Source: Acidobacteriota bacterium | Lineage (GTDB): Bacteria; Acidobacteriota; Blastocatellia; Pyrinomonadales; Pyrinomonadaceae | Reading direction: 5' to 3' | Assembly: GCA_003222835.1 (NCBI GenBank) | Contig: QHXE01000120.1 | Location: 1 to 5,026 of the forward strand | Length of the DNA stretch: 5,026 nucleotides | Shown here: positions 4,988-5,026 of the stretch, in pieces | How the letters are laid out: each line of letters starts with the position of its first letter | Numbering within the stretch: position 1 is the stretch's first letter | Notes under the pieces: generated by a model | The model's database searches: none | The model's input: only the letters and a program-made list of their open reading frames with translations | Told to the model about the DNA's origin: nothing | Made by a program: the position numbers and the translations under genes

Positions 4988-5026
4988 ATAGGATTCAGGT
5001 TTCAGTATCTGATAGGATCGAGTATC
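4988..5026 (+). repeat. Imperfect tandem direct repeat at the window edge
   Basis: ATAGGAT occurs at 4988-4994 and 5012-5018 (period 24), and each copy is followed by AGTATC (5004-5009 and 5021-5026). The second unit is shorter by an internal deletion. The window ends inside it, so the full extent is unknown. Confidence 0.35.

Larger units (their letters stand above)
4693..5026. other. 334-bp region without a supported gene
   Basis: This stretch lies upstream of the PLP enzyme and runs to the window edge. It holds a candidate promoter (4747-4776) overlapped by a 7-bp inverted repeat, a CACGGAG-type repeat (4877-4903) and a small direct repeat at the edge (4988-5026). No reading frame shows protein-like composition or a recognisable motif. 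I found no tRNA signature and no riboswitch-like structure. The 5' leader of the PLP enzyme predicted from the promoter is only about 48 bases, too short for a SAM riboswitch. Confidence 0.6.

Noticed and set aside
4693..5026. Search for a tRNA, riboswitch or partial gene at the right end
   Set aside because: No TPsiC-arm signature, no long structured leader and no coherent reading frame reaching the edge.
1..5026. A novel defence, mobile or biosynthetic system
   Set aside because: All recognisable genes belong to ordinary metabolic or signalling families and do not form a functional cluster; no nuclease, reverse transcriptase, transposase or CRISPR array is visible.

Overview
The window is about 5 kb of bacterial chromosome of intermediate GC, compactly coded on both strands. 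It holds five complete protein genes and the tail of a sixth. All recognisable products are housekeeping or signalling proteins: an HD-domain hydrolase (3' end only), a small membrane protein, a monofunctional proline dehydrogenase, an NfeD-family membrane protein, a PP2C-type Ser/Thr phosphatase and a cystathionine gamma-synthase/lyase-type PLP enzyme. The stand-alone Thermus/Deinococcus-style PRODH, the Stp-like phosphatase and the many non-coding repeats rich in short phrases (GGCACAA, CCCTCTCCC-TTT-GGGAGAGGG, GTGGCACAGACTT, CACGGAG) suggest an environmental, perhaps soil, bacterium. Acidobacteriota is my best guess; this is inference, since there is no rRNA or other marker.

Layout. Positions 2-196 (+) encode the HD protein C-terminus, which ends one base from the convergent stop of a three-helix membrane protein (198-530, -). 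A 226-bp divergent gap with two small palindromes precedes proline dehydrogenase (757-1674, +). A long imperfect hairpin (1682-1776) separates it from the NfeD-like gene (1792-2283, +). A 201-bp element with perfect 20-bp terminal inverted repeats (2295-2495) fills the space between NfeD and the convergent phosphatase gene (2494-3420, -). The phosphatase lies 120 bp downstream of the PLP enzyme (3541-4692, -); that gap holds direct repeats, an inverted repeat and a possible promoter. The last 334 bp (4693-5026) hold a good candidate promoter for the PLP enzyme and degenerate repeats, but no gene I can support.

How the genes relate. I see no common pathway. Proline dehydrogenase makes pyrroline-5-carboxylate, but no P5C dehydrogenase is adjacent. 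NfeD has no SPFH/stomatin partner in view. The phosphatase has no kinase or FHA partner in view. The PLP enzyme and the phosphatase are co-directional but probably have separate promoters. No mobile-element protein, CRISPR array, defence system or RNA gene is visible. The notable content is non-coding: four of the five complete intergenic gaps carry repeats or palindromes, and one element abuts gene ends so closely that it supplies part of a stop codon.
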